From an uncultured Oscillospiraceae bacterium (GTDB taxonomy: Bacteria > Bacillota > Clostridia > Oscillospirales > Oscillospiraceae), in contig CAAGBT010000048.1 in NCBI GenBank assembly GCA_900768135.1, forward strand, positions 1 to 33,245: a stretch of 33,245 nt of DNA, read 5' to 3'. This document shows, one piece after another, positions 9,801 through 16,591 of this stretch. How positions within the stretch are numbered: position 1 is the stretch's first letter; every line of letters starts with the position of its first letter. Made by a program: the position numbers and the translations under genes. Under the pieces are notes generated by a model. That model worked only from the letters and a program-made list of their open reading frames with translations, ran no database searches and was not told the origin of the DNA.

Positions 9801-10253
9801 CTTGGTCAGCTTCTCGGTGTCCTTGGCCGCTTCGGCGGTCTTTTTTCCGGTATCCTCGACGGTGTTTCCTGCATCCGCCAAGGCCTTGTCGGTCTCCTCG
9901 GCCTGCCTCTCCAGCTTTGCGAGATTCTGCTCGGCGAAGAACACTTCACGCTGCAAATGGCGATACTGTTCATCGCCTGTATCGCCGTCCTTGAGCTGTT
10001 CGGCGGCTTTTTCCTGCGCCTTGCGCAGCAAATCGACCTGTTCCTTCGAGGTGGCAATCTGCTCGGACAGAACCTTCTGCTTCTGCGTGAGCAGCTCCAC
10101 GTTGGTCGGATCCAGCTTGAGCGCGCGGTTGATGGCGCTGAGCTCCTTGCTTGTTGCCTTGGACTTTGCATTGAGAGCCTGCAAGGACTTTCCAAGCTCG
10201 GAGGTATCGCCTCCGATTTGTACTGTCAGACCTTTGATTTTCTCGCTTGCCAT
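6864..10253 (-). CDS. Tail tape measure protein
   Basis: 1129 aa, the longest gene here, which implies a long non-contractile tail. The N-terminus (KIKGLTVQIGGDTSELGKSL, then SKELSAINRALKLDPTN) is the typical start of Firmicutes tape-measure proteins and leads into a long coiled coil. The TMP core lies at about residues 190-440 (DYNSALASIQAQTGASNEEM), with hydrophobic segments at about 505-580 (LVFGAMFVVSKISAFISAV, AMAVAALAAALVAVFA) that may insert in the host membrane. More coiled coil follows, and the C-terminus contains SARRTLQIASPSKVARKDGG, a conserved TMP motif. Its ATG overlaps the stop codon of the frameshifted tail chaperone (TGATG). Confidence 0.95.
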   Translation of the reverse strand: MASEKIKGLTVQIGGDTSELGKSLQALNAKSKATSKELSAINRALKLDPTNVELLTQKQKVLSEQIATSKEQVDLLRKAQEKAAEQLKDGDTGDEQYRHLQREVFFAEQNLAKLERQAEETDKALADAGNTVEDTGKKTAEAAKDTEKLTKSVDDLKKAYDDAKGKVKDTGKDLAVTAGAIGAAVGASVSSALDYNSALASIQAQTGASNEEMRSFKAAMDDVYSGGYGEDLNDVASTMAQIAQSTHETDPDKLRQLAEGALTLSATFGFDTTESLRAVNMLMTQFGITADQAYALVVQGAQKGLNKNGDLMDVINEYSVHYRQTGYSADEFFASLENGTAAGTFSVDKLGDAMKEFGIRTKDTATTTDEAYALLGLDAAKLREQFAAGGESAQAATKTVLTSLMSMDDQVAQNQAGVDLFGTMWEDLGIDGVKALTNVSGTISMAKDSMQELKDIKYSDVRSEWTQLGRSIQTELVNPLGQKALPAAKKFVTWTKDNLDRLIPVAKTVGLVFGAMFVVSKISAFISAVKGLVGAYQALRAAVMAANTTMLSNPYTAIAMAVAALAAALVAVFAHEKELREQHEALIESYRDVGRAAEESRQKQIAAAKVTNEEYDNYQALWQELQTLVDANGKVLEGNENRVKFITGALSAATGTEIELVDGVVQKYDELTQSISAALEMERARALQSGMQSAYDEAQTALAGGEDTDGSRLAYEAANKAHLDAEAALEQANTIISLKENTKNRLDQQIASLEAEIHEAEARVGGYTNGVAVEQKQRLSELQAQASRIDGEIYSLKRKKPQLEQDLDDSVIRLENAAYALDVNVATVQNYEALQEAILSGNTEDLTQAMYQASNSILSAEKSSIESLQRQQQSARDAYDKLVEYSKQTGSKVTEKQLDDALRLKADTAIEVYKRLIAEGHNTSSQELVDLRAEISADLLTLGEYTQSELAGIFSQLESDAKEQGSNYGKGFVSGLESQFERVSEAARRLANITTVSARRTLQIASPSKVARKDGGYFSEGFALGIEDETPLAIDKVKRMSAQVTAALRGTEIPESGYVLPSPLVEQYARSGTAADLSEMLDKLERIYGVVSKIDPRLVLDDGTLVARTAGSYNRALGRLQNLSDRGAL

Positions 10254-10977
10254 CAGAGCCTCCTTATTCCAAAGTCCCGCCGCAGCGTCTCACGGTCCGG
10301 CTCGGTCTGCTCACGCATCCAGGCGTCATTGAGATACTCAATGCCCTGCTCGCTCTTGGACAGCAGGGCGATCACGGCGTCGCGGCGGAGCTGCAAGTAG
10401 TCGAGGACATCCATTTGCAGCACCTCCGGCAGCGACAGACGGGCGTAGTCTGCGACGAGCTGTGTGTATACGGTGTCAACGGAGTATTTATGCCGTACTT
10501 TCCCGTCGTCCTCGCGCGGGGCATACGGCAGCTTCAGTTTTTTGAGCTGATTTCCTTGGTCAAAAAATCCATGTAGGCGGCAAAAAACTCGACGCAGTCG
10601 TCTGCCGGCATCGTTTCTTCCAGATGCTTCTGAGAGATCACGATGTGATCGAGATTCCGCGCGAGCACGACGGCCATCAGCGCATAAAGACTGTCGATGT
10701 CCTCGGGGGCGGCACGACCCTGCGCGATGCGGTCGAGCAGTGTGCCGATGTCCTCGAAGCGGTCGGAGACGGCCTTGCAGGGCGTCGTCAGCCGGAGGAG
10801 CGTGCCGTCGGGCAGCTTGACGGTCAGCACGGGACGCTTTTTGCCAAAAAGGTCGAGATCGGCCGCTGCGGCCTCCGGCGGCTTCCTGCGGCGGCGCAGC
10901 CGGTCAATGAGGGGCAGGATGGCCAGCAGCGCCAACAGCAGGCAGGCCAGGCAAAACAAAATGATTCTGGTATCCAT
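10253..10977 (-). CDS. Tail assembly chaperone, gpG-GT fusion made by -1 frameshift
   Basis: Predicted second product of the chaperone gene. Ribosomes that slip -1 at A_AAA_AAC (10537-10543) read on from position 10537 for 94 more codons to a TGA at 10253-10255, which overlaps the tape-measure ATG. The total is about 241 aa. The added part starts LKLPYAPREDDGKVRHKYSV and holds a helical region (LDYLQLRRDAVIALLSKSEQ), like the T domain of lambda-type G-GT chaperones that recruits the tape measure and the tail tube. No independent start or ribosome site precedes the second reading frame, and the frame is open exactly between the two genes. Frameshifting at this position is conserved across siphoviruses; use of this site is inferred. 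Confidence 0.8.
10492..10543 (-). promoter_or_regulatory. Programmed -1 ribosomal frameshift signal
   Basis: On the minus strand the gene ends TCA AAA AAC TGA, containing the canonical heptamer A AAA AAC (10543 down to 10537). Seven nucleotides downstream is a stem of GCCGTA (10524-10529) with TACGGC (10492-10497), and an inner CCCG/CGGG pairing is also possible. Heptamer, spacer length and stem match the known rules for -1 frameshifting, and the shifted frame is open to the next gene. Direct sequence observation; efficiency unknown. Confidence 0.85.
10534..10977 (-). CDS. Tail assembly chaperone gpG-like, with N-terminal membrane-like segment
   Basis: 147 aa unshifted product. Residues about 45-147 (LTVKLPDGTLLRLTTPCKAV, then YMDFLTKEISSKN) look like Firmicutes tail chaperone proteins that bind the tape measure before the tube is built. 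The first ~27 residues are a strong hydrophobic segment followed by RLRRRRK (IILFCLACLLLALLAILPLI), which is unusual for a chaperone that acts in the cytosol. The ATG at 10975-10977 has an AAAGGAG site, and I find no good alternative start after the segment, so the extension seems real. Its last codons are the slippery site. Confidence 0.75.
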   Translation of the reverse strand: MDTRIILFCLACLLLALLAILPLIDRLRRRRKPPEAAAADLDLFGKKRPVLTVKLPDGTLLRLTTPCKAVSDRFEDIGTLLDRIAQGRAAPEDIDSLYALMAVVLARNLDHIVISQKHLEETMPADDCVEFFAAYMDFLTKEISSKN

Positions 10978-10997
10978 GGGTGAGCTCCTTTCAAAAT

Positions 10998-11023
10998 ATC
11001 CCGCCTCTATGCGGAGGCGGGAT
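10998..11023 (-). terminator. Hairpin between tail tube and chaperone genes (attenuator-like)
   Basis: A perfect 10-bp inverted repeat (ATCCCGCCTC / GAGGCGGGAT, 6-nt loop) lies in the 60-bp gap after the major tail protein stop. On the minus strand it is followed only by ATTTTG, so it is at best a weak terminator. It may lower transcription below the abundant tube protein or protect the 3' end of its mRNA. Confidence 0.5.
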
Positions 11024-11037
11024 GAAGATGGGAACGG

Positions 11038-11640
11038 TTAGCCGCCGGTGTTCCCGCCCTGAGAATTCTGCGACGGGGTGGTTTCGGGCAGCTTCTCGAT
11101 GATCTGGATGAGCGTGCCCTTGTCATCGTGCGGCTCGGCCGTAAACTCCGGCTCGAGCTTGGAGGTGGAATCCTTGGCAAACTGAAGGGTCAGACCGGCG
11201 GTGTTGGTGCCGACAAGGACAACGTACAGGTTGCCGTAGACCTTGTCGACGTGCTCAAAGATCACGACGTACTTTTTGCCGTTGTCGTTGTCGATGCCGC
11301 CGAGCTTGGTGACGCGGTACTTCTGATCCTCAGAGACCGAGGAGCGGCCCGTTGCAACCAGCTTGGTCAGGAAGGACGGATCCCAGGTGAAGATGCCCAG
11401 CTTGAGCTTAGCTTCTTCTTCGGTGATGATCGTCCGCTGCACAAAGCCGAGGTCGTCCTTCTCGGTGTGGGTGGTCGCGTTGTAGGTGAACGTTGCGCCG
11501 CCGGTCGTGTGACCGGCAAAGTTTTCGTCCTTGCACAGAGCGACGATATCCGCCGGGGTGGCGGGCAGGGTGGTAAGCTCTGCAACGTAGTTGTTGCCGC
11601 TGCCGAGCGGCACGGTTTTCATATCGCGTTTTGCGGACAT
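11038..11640 (-). CDS. Major tail (tube) protein
   Basis: 200 aa, starting MSAKRDMKTVPLGSGNNYVA. The length, the beta-rich composition and the position between head-tail completion genes and the tail chaperone fit the siphovirus tail tube protein (phi13/TP901 MTP type), which polymerises around the tape measure. The C-terminal tail (LPETTPSQNSQGGNTGG) is low-complexity and probably flexible. The ATG at 11638-11640 is preceded by AAAGGAG. A strong hairpin sits right behind the stop. Confidence 0.85.
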   Translation of the reverse strand: MSAKRDMKTVPLGSGNNYVAELTTLPATPADIVALCKDENFAGHTTGGATFTYNATTHTEKDDLGFVQRTIITEEEAKLKLGIFTWDPSFLTKLVATGRSSVSEDQKYRVTKLGGIDNDNGKKYVVIFEHVDKVYGNLYVVLVGTNTAGLTLQFAKDSTSKLEPEFTAEPHDDKGTLIQIIEKLPETTPSQNSQGGNTGG

Positions 11641-11641
11641 A

Positions 11642-11965
11642 TTACAGTCTCCTTTCCGTACAGCGGAAGCTGTACGTCGTCATAAATAATTGGGTGTCGA
11701 GCAGATATACGCGCGGCTCCTTTGTCCATGCGATCCCCTCGCCGTCCAGCACGCCGCACAGGCGTGCGTGCGCGTCAGGGTCAGGCACATCGGGCAGCTC
11801 ATAGAGCTCAAGCGTATAGTCGTGGGTGCGGATCTCGTTGCCATAGTCAGAGCCGTCGGCAGTGATTCGGTCTCCCCAGCAGGCGTGCGTGTGCGCGGGC
11901 GCCTGGAGATATACGGTTTCGCGGCCCTCCAGCTCTGCGGCCTCGAGAATGTCAGCAATCAGCAG
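11642..11965 (-). CDS. Tail completion/terminator-type protein with probable CTG start
   Basis: An open frame of about 107 codons reads LLIADILEAAELEGRETVYL and ends TTYSFRCTERRL just before the tail tube gene. It has no ATG, GTG or TTG near its 5' end; an in-frame TGA lies just upstream. The first possible start is CTG at 11963-11965, nine bases behind AGGAGG, which is part of a 13-base sequence (11969-11981) fully complementary to the usual 16S rRNA 3' end. A second CTG and an ATT are alternatives. It fills the slot between the gp10-like gene and the tube gene where a tail terminator belongs; the family assignment is from context and size only. It overlaps the previous gene by 14 bp. Confidence 0.75.
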   Translation of the reverse strand: MLIADILEAAELEGRETVYLQAPAHTHACWGDRITADGSDYGNEIRTHDYTLELYELPDVPDPDAHARLCGVLDGEGIAWTKEPRVYLLDTQLFMTTYSFRCTERRL

Positions 11966-12401
11966 TGCGGATCACCTCCTTGATCTCGGCCTCAAGCACC
12001 GGCATTTCCGTATCGAGTGTGTTGCGAATAAAGTGGAAGCCGGGGACAAACGTGTTAAACCGGCTTCCGGCGGGGCCGTTATGGCCGGACTCCAGCAGGT
12101 GCGTCAGCCGGTAGTCAGGCGCTTTGACATACCACAAAAATGCGCACTCGGAGATCGAGGTCGAGATCATTTTTGAGGTGATTCTTTGATAAAAGTGCCG
12201 CTTTCGGTGCCCGCGCGGGGCGGTGCGCCTGGTGCCCTCGACGATGCGCTCCATCGCGCCCTCCATGCGCGCGTTGATGCGCTCTGTGACGTTGTACGAG
12301 TACATTTGCAGCACGGTTGACAGCCGGCGGGAGAGGTCTGCATCCTGCTCGCGGGTCGAGACGCTGAAGCGGGAGACCGAGGGGAGATTTTTATAGGCCA
12401 A
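11952..12401 (-). CDS. HK97 gp10-like head-tail/tail completion protein
   Basis: 149 aa from a TTG start with GGGGGTGAG upstream. The centre (RINARMEGAMERIVEGTRRT, RGHRKRHFYQ, LTHLLESGHNGPAGS, PGFHFIRNTLDTEMPVLEAE) shows the basic linker, the L-E-x-GH motif and the terminal helix of the HK97 gp10 family, tail-completion proteins at the head-tail joint. It overlaps the head-closure gene by 11 bp upstream and the CTG-start gene downstream. Confidence 0.8.
   Translation of the reverse strand: MAYKNLPSVSRFSVSTREQDADLSRRLSTVLQMYSYNVTERINARMEGAMERIVEGTRRTAPRGHRKRHFYQRITSKMISTSISECAFLWYVKAPDYRLTHLLESGHNGPAGSRFNTFVPGFHFIRNTLDTEMPVLEAEIKEVIRTADC
11969..11981 (-). promoter_or_regulatory. Extended 13-nt Shine-Dalgarno serving a non-ATG start
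   Basis: The minus strand reads AAGGAGGTGATCC, the exact complement of the standard 16S rRNA 3' end (GGATCACCTCCTT). It lies inside the 3' end of the gp10-like gene and 9 nt (from AGGAGG) before the CTG at 11963-11965. Such a long match is exceptional and probably offsets the weak start codon. Confidence 0.75.
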
Positions 12402-12702
12402 CGTAGCTCACCCCCAGCAGGCGGACGGTACGATGCTGTTCCTTGTAATCGTCGTAGTCGCTCACCTTGTAGATCCCGCCGTTGTAGGCGATCCGGTAGA
12501 GCTGTGTGTTGAGCCGGATCGCTTCGATTTCGCTGCAATATCGCAGCGAGAATACAAGCTGGAGCTGGCTCTGCACGGCTCCGGCGGACAGGTACTCCTT
12601 GCCGGACGATTTGTTGACCGCTGCGTGATAGCGTCCGACGGGCTTCCAACGATGCGCGGCGTCGAGCTTTTGCAGCTCGATCACATGATTGCGGCCGTCC
12701 AT
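12391..12702 (-). CDS. Head closure / head-tail adaptor protein
   Basis: 103 aa. The small beta-barrel pattern (VIELQKLDAA, SLRYCSEIEAIRLNTQLYRI, YNGGIYKVSDYDDYKEQHRT) fits the SPP1 gp16/head-tail adaptor family, which plugs the connector after packaging. The ATG at 12700-12702 lies about 20 bp behind one copy of the 19-bp palindrome. The order connector, closure, gp10, terminator, tube is the standard siphovirus order. Confidence 0.8.
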   Translation of the reverse strand: MDGRNHVIELQKLDAAHRWKPVGRYHAAVNKSSGKEYLSAGAVQSQLQLVFSLRYCSEIEAIRLNTQLYRIAYNGGIYKVSDYDDYKEQHRTVRLLGVSYVGL

Positions 12703-12712
12703 GGCGGTGGCC

Positions 12713-12988
12713 TCACAGGACGGTGTCCAAATTGGACACCGTCAGCTTGAGCTGGTTGATGATCTGCCGCAGACCGACCGTGACCGCGCCGGAGGTCGTG
12801 CCGCCGTCGTACCATTCCAGCACCAGCCCGTAGGCAGCGCACTCATAAAGCGGGGATGTGCAGGGCGGGATCCCGGCATTGGCGAGGTATGCGACCGCAG
12901 AGGCGTAGAGCGACGTGAGGAGCGCGTCGTCCTCGTCATGGTCAACATGGAGGTATGCTTTGAGCCGTGCAAGCGCGGCGGGATCCAT
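12713..12988 (-). CDS. Head-tail connector protein (gp6/QLRG type)
   Basis: 91 aa, mostly helical: DPAALARLKAYLHVDHDEDD, then SLYASAVAYLANAG and TVGLRQIINQLKL. This is the pattern of the phage gp6-like connector family (DNA packaging, YqbG/QLRG), which forms a ring under the portal. The last residues, TVSNLDTVL, are dictated by the 19-bp palindrome at 12722-12740, not by the family, and look like an added tail. The ATG overlaps the preceding stop by one base. Confidence 0.8.
   Translation of the reverse strand: MDPAALARLKAYLHVDHDEDDALLTSLYASAVAYLANAGIPPCTSPLYECAAYGLVLEWYDGGTTSGAVTVGLRQIINQLKLTVSNLDTVL
12719..12743. repeat. 19-bp palindrome, copy 1 (extended to 12-bp arms)
   Basis: Core GGTGTCCAAATTGGACACC at 12722-12740; here the arms extend to 12 bp (GAC...GTC). 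It covers the last codons of the connector gene and precedes the head-closure start. The central A is on the plus strand, as in the other four copies. Confidence 0.9.
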
Positions 12989-13209
12989 CAGTCACCGGCC
13001 CCCGCCGGAGGAGCGATCACGCCGGACGCACGCAGCGCGGCCAGCAGCGCGTTAAATTCTGCGGCGGTGGGGGTCTCGCCTGCGGCGTCGGCCACGGCCT
13101 GCTTCGGCAGCCCCTCGACCTTGGCGCCGGGCCGAATAATCAGCTTGCCGCCGGGCAGGACGGTCAGAGAGTCAGCCCTGCGGATGATCTTGCAAGAGTA
13201 GCCGGGCAT
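12988..13209 (-). CDS. Head fibre-like decoration protein
   Basis: 73 aa. The arrangement VEGLPKQAVADAAGETPTAA then EFNALLAALRASGVI resembles the C-terminal helix of small phage head fibre proteins, where a conserved F-N-x-L-L-x-x-L-R-x-x-G-x-I motif follows an Ala-rich part. It follows the capsid gene. Assignment is by motif and position and is only moderately sure; it could be another small head protein. Confidence 0.55.
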   Translation of the reverse strand: MPGYSCKIIRRADSLTVLPGGKLIIRPGAKVEGLPKQAVADAAGETPTAAEFNALLAALRASGVIAPPAGAGD

Positions 13210-13226
13210 AGGGCGTCACTCCTTTC

Positions 13227-14378
13227 TCAGCCTTCGGAAGCGGGCGTAGCGGTGAGAGAGCCGTAGATGTATGCGCTCGTGTCGGCGGAGACAATGTCAA
13301 AGCCTTCGATTACGCGCATGCAGTTCTGGTTCTTGTTGAACAGATAGTGCTCAGACGTTTCAATCAGCAGGTCCTGATACTCCATAAAGTCCACGCCGGC
13401 CTTGGTGCAGCCATAGATTATCGGGAAGTGCGTACCGTCGATGTTGGGGAGCTGCGCGTTCGGGTAAACCTTAATCGGCAGGCCCTGGAAGAGCTTGCGC
13501 GTCGGCTCGGAGGGATCCGGCTGGAGGATGGGGCGGCCGTTGCCGTCTTTTTCCGCATCGAGGCAGGCAAAGCCCGACTGGTTGGTGGCAATCACGCCAT
13601 CGATCAGGCAGGACGGGTCAAGATCTTCGGCGATCGACGCTTTCAGCGCCTCCCAGCCGGCGACCGCCTTGGGCGTGCCGCTGTTATAACCTGTCTTGAA
13701 GGCCGCAAAGATCTTCTGATTCTCCGTAATGATTGCCGAGCGCACGAACCAGCGGTTGAGGTAGGCTTTCAAACCGGCGACTGCATTGCCGAGGATGCGG
13801 GAGATCGGGATCAGCTTGCCGCGCCAGCCGATTGTCCACTTTTTCTGGACGAAGGTCGGGTTGGTTTCAGTCGCAATGACAGCGCCGTCGTCAAAGTCGG
13901 TCAGGCCGGCCGGCGTACCGGACTCAAAGACGGTGGAGCCGGAGAGCGTGTCAACGGGGATGACGTTGACCAGCTCCTTGGCAGAGACATAGCTCTTGCG
14001 CATCTCGCGAATTTCGGTCTTGACATCCTCCGGGATAAGATAATTTTCGCCGCTTGCGGCGTCGGTGCCGGAGATCAGCGCCTTGCGCATCAGCCGAGAT
14101 TCGTCCTCGGTCAGATTCTGGCCGCGCAGCATCTTGAGCAGCGCCGTAAAGCCGCTGCCGGACTTCTTCGCGGGCTCTGCGCCGGGGACGCCGGGCTCTG
14201 CGGTATAGCGGCCCTGCTCGCCGAGGAGCTTCTCGACATTTTCGATCTGCTTGTTGGCCGCCTCAACCTCGGCCATTTTTGCCTCGTAGGCGGCATTATC
14301 GCCGCCAGCGAGCGCCTGCTCCGCCGCCTTGAGCGCCAGAGCGCGGGAGTTTTTGAGTTCGTAGAGCTTACGCTTCAT
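13227..14378 (-). CDS. Major capsid protein, HK97 fold
   Basis: 383 aa. Residues 1 to about 65 are a charged coiled coil (LYELKNSRALALKAAEQALA, ANKQIENVEKLL), the scaffold-like delta domain removed by the protease encoded upstream. The mature part has typical HK97 features: YLIPEDVKTEIREMRKSYVS, then TNPTFVQKKWTIGWRGKLIP, ISRILGNAVAGLKAYLNRWF and the A-domain-like GRPILQPDPSEPTRKLFQGL. The length is normal for a delta-domain capsid precursor. It follows the protease in the same transcript with a short gap. Confidence 0.95.
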   Translation of the reverse strand: MKRKLYELKNSRALALKAAEQALAGGDNAAYEAKMAEVEAANKQIENVEKLLGEQGRYTAEPGVPGAEPAKKSGSGFTALLKMLRGQNLTEDESRLMRKALISGTDAASGENYLIPEDVKTEIREMRKSYVSAKELVNVIPVDTLSGSTVFESGTPAGLTDFDDGAVIATETNPTFVQKKWTIGWRGKLIPISRILGNAVAGLKAYLNRWFVRSAIITENQKIFAAFKTGYNSGTPKAVAGWEALKASIAEDLDPSCLIDGVIATNQSGFACLDAEKDGNGRPILQPDPSEPTRKLFQGLPIKVYPNAQLPNIDGTHFPIIYGCTKAGVDFMEYQDLLIETSEHYLFNKNQNCMRVIEGFDIVSADTSAYIYGSLTATPASEG

Positions 14379-14390
14379 GTTGTACCTCCG

Positions 14391-15047
14391 TTAAAAACGA
14401 TTTTTTTCCAGTCGCAGGCGGCGCTTCGCGTCGTCGAGCGACAAAGTGGACATTTGGGCTTTACCCGGCTCCGCACCCTTGCAGACGCCTGCCGCCGGCT
14501 GCGTAGGGACGGCCACAAAGGACACCTCATAGGCGTCCGTCGGCTCGGACAGCTCCACGACGCAGGGCTTGCCGTCGTAGACTCTGCCGCGCTCGTGCGA
14601 GCAGGTGCCGTAGGGCCGCCCGCAGACGGAGCAGGTTGCCTTGGCGATGGAGCACCCGACAGAGACCTCTTTCAGGATACCGGCTTCGATTTTGTCGATC
14701 ACCGACTGCGTTTCGGCATTGCGCGGCATGTAGACATCCAGCCGGAGCACCGCTGCCGTGCCGTCCTTGACGACCTCGGCGCGATAGATGCGGGCCACCT
14801 GATTGGCTGCCTGCCACGCATGATCGCAGATCATCGGCTTGCCGAGATACAGCGGTGCAAGAGCGTCGAGGCACTCGGACGTAAACCGCTCGCCGTCACG
14901 GTCGACTCGATCGTCGCAGGCGTGGACGGAAAAGACGTACACGTCCGCAGGCTCGAGCGGTGTGCGCGTATAGCGGTTGATTGCAGCCATATCCGCAGCG
15001 CTCGGGGCGGATGCGGCGGTACCGGCGGCTTTTGAAACTTGAAACAT
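14391..15047 (-). CDS. Prohead maturation protease (HK97-type)
   Basis: 218 aa. The herpesvirus-protease-like fold is indicated by DDRVDRDGERFTSECLDALA, a candidate catalytic His in GKPMICDHAWQAANQVAR, and the Ser motif GILKEVSVGCSIA. Between them and the end is a zinc-finger-like insert CSVCGRPYGTCSHERG (three Cys and one His), seen in some clostridial phage proteases. It cleaves the capsid delta domain during prohead maturation. It lies between portal and capsid, the standard place. Confidence 0.85.
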   Translation of the reverse strand: MFQVSKAAGTAASAPSAADMAAINRYTRTPLEPADVYVFSVHACDDRVDRDGERFTSECLDALAPLYLGKPMICDHAWQAANQVARIYRAEVVKDGTAAVLRLDVYMPRNAETQSVIDKIEAGILKEVSVGCSIAKATCSVCGRPYGTCSHERGRVYDGKPCVVELSEPTDAYEVSFVAVPTQPAAGVCKGAEPGKAQMSTLSLDDAKRRLRLEKNRF

Positions 15048-15052
15048 GGCGA

Positions 15053-16321
15053 TCAGGCCTCCTCAATGTTGCGCGCGAGCGAGATTCGGCGGAAGTCCTC
15101 CAGCGGCACGCCGTCCAGCCTGGCGATGCGGACATCGCCGCCGGGCACGCCGGGAAGATCCTCCAGCGCGAGAATGTCGTCCACGCTATATGCTCCGATG
15201 TCGTGCATCGTGCGGTAGAAATCGGCGCGCGTCTTGGTGTCGCCGCGCAGACGGGCGTCAAAGTTGCGCTTGACCCACAGACCGGAATCGATCTCGGAGT
15301 CGAGCAGCAGCTTGTAGGTATCCTCCTCCTCCATCGTGCGAATGAGGGCGAGACCTTTGCCCTGAATAAATTCCAGGGAATTCTGCTCGTTGCTCTCAAA
15401 GCTCTGCTTGCCGGTCATGAGCGCATGCAGCGGCACGCCGAAAAAGCGGGCAATGTCCGCGACCGTGACGTCGCGGGCGGCGATAAACTGCGCGTCAAAG
15501 CTGCTGATTGTGATCGGCTGGTATTTCAGACCGTTGTCCAGCACGGCCGTGCGGAAGGCATTGGCGGATCCTGCGTAGACGTTTTCCCACGCGCGGCGGA
15601 TGTTTTCCTTTTTGCTTAAAAAGCGCGTCTTGTCCGCAGGATCCGGCACCTCCGACAGGCCGCCGAGGTCGGAGTCCGTAGAGAGCACACCGGACGGCCG
15701 CGCGCCGTTCTGGTAGACCGCAAGCTCGTACTCGCTTGCGCCCTTGGCCACGCGCAGGGCGCGTGCGGCATACTTGAGCGTGGATACGCCGGTGTAGCCG
15801 TCGTCGGAGTTGTACTTGTAGTGCAGCACGTCCTCGCGGCTGAGCCGGTAGAGGGTGCCGCTGGTCGGGTGCGTGTAGTAGTACCACAGCACGCCGTCCT
15901 CGAGCTGGAGCGTCATATGATCGGGCAGAAGCGGGAGGATCTCTTTCGGGCGCGAGGACGCTGCATCGCGGTAGATAAAGGCGTAGGCGTTGCCGCGCAG
16001 CTCCAGGCACCGCGTCATCATGCGCTTGTAGTCGGTCGGCGTCTGGTACCCGTTCGGGCGGACGGAGAGCAGGCGCATCAGCGGATGATCCTTGACCCGC
16101 TCCCGCGTTGTGCGGTCGTGGACGTATACCGGCAGGGGCGCGATGAAGTTGCAGATGTAGTCCACGGCGCCGTAGACGGCGGAGAGCTTCAGCGCCTCGG
16201 TCGGGGTCGGGAGGCTGTCGTCTGGCAGCATCCAGCCGTCGGCGGTGGCGACGGTCAGCGTGCCGGACGGCGCGGACGGCTTCGGCTGCGCCTTGCGGCT
16301 GAGCAGCTTGGAGACGATCAT
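15053..16321 (-). CDS. Portal protein, HK97 family
   Basis: 422 aa. Motifs include LKLSAVYGAVDYICNFIAPL, DHPLMRLLSVRPNGYQTPTD, KYNSDDGYTGVSTLKYAARA, RDVTVADIARFFGVPLHALM and the tail EQNSLEFIQGKGLALIRTME, all standard for HK97 portals. The dodecameric ring docks terminase and threads DNA. The start overlaps the small membrane-protein gene by 4 bp, and the protease gene follows after 5 bp. Confidence 0.95.
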   Translation of the reverse strand: MIVSKLLSRKAQPKPSAPSGTLTVATADGWMLPDDSLPTPTEALKLSAVYGAVDYICNFIAPLPVYVHDRTTRERVKDHPLMRLLSVRPNGYQTPTDYKRMMTRCLELRGNAYAFIYRDAASSRPKEILPLLPDHMTLQLEDGVLWYYYTHPTSGTLYRLSREDVLHYKYNSDDGYTGVSTLKYAARALRVAKGASEYELAVYQNGARPSGVLSTDSDLGGLSEVPDPADKTRFLSKKENIRRAWENVYAGSANAFRTAVLDNGLKYQPITISSFDAQFIAARDVTVADIARFFGVPLHALMTGKQSFESNEQNSLEFIQGKGLALIRTMEEEDTYKLLLDSEIDSGLWVKRNFDARLRGDTKTRADFYRTMHDIGAYSVDDILALEDLPGVPGGDVRIARLDGVPLEDFRRISLARNIEEA

Positions 16322-16491
16322 TTGCCGTCACCTCCGCGCTGCGATTGGCCGAGAAGCAGACCGAGAGCGATCAGCAGCGCGCCGCCGGAGAAAAACGCGG
16401 CCGGAGGCCAGACGATGGCCGCGCCTGCGACCAGCAGGGCGCAGCCGGTCAGCAAAAGCGCGTCCGGAAGCGCGGTTTTGAGTTTTTTCAT
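16318..16491 (-). CDS. Small two-helix membrane protein between terminase and portal
   Basis: 57 aa. Two hydrophobic segments (ALLLTGCALLVAGAAIVW and AAFFSGGALLIALGLLLG) with a basic N-terminus (MKKLK) and hydrophilic end (QSQRGGDGK). The ATG at 16489-16491 has GAGGTG at proper distance and lies 17 bp from a copy of the 19-bp palindrome, so it is likely a real gene. Small membrane proteins are found at this position in some clostridial phages; I know of no function. The stop overlaps the portal start. Confidence 0.65.
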   Translation of the reverse strand: MKKLKTALPDALLLTGCALLVAGAAIVWPPAAFFSGGALLIALGLLLGQSQRGGDGK

Positions 16492-16508
16492 GGGCTCACC
16501 TCGGGGAG

Positions 16509-16527
16509 GGTGTCCAAATTGGACACC
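16509..16527. repeat. 19-bp palindrome, copy 2
   Basis: GGTGTCCAAATTGGACACC between the terminase stop (16592) and the start of the small membrane-protein gene (16491), right before its ribosome site. Same orientation as the others. Confidence 0.9.
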
Positions 16528-16591
16528 GGAAAATAGAAAAAGCGCCGGACGCCTTCTCGGGCGTTCGGCGCGGGCGCTCAGGCACAGGCAC

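Noticed and set aside
8448..10400. Open frame of 650 codons on the plus strand
   Set aside because: Antisense to the tape-measure gene; low-complexity Gly/Arg/Asp-rich translation, no motif.
13347..15035. Open frame of 562 codons on the plus strand
   Set aside because: Antisense to capsid and protease genes, crossing their boundary; not a credible protein.
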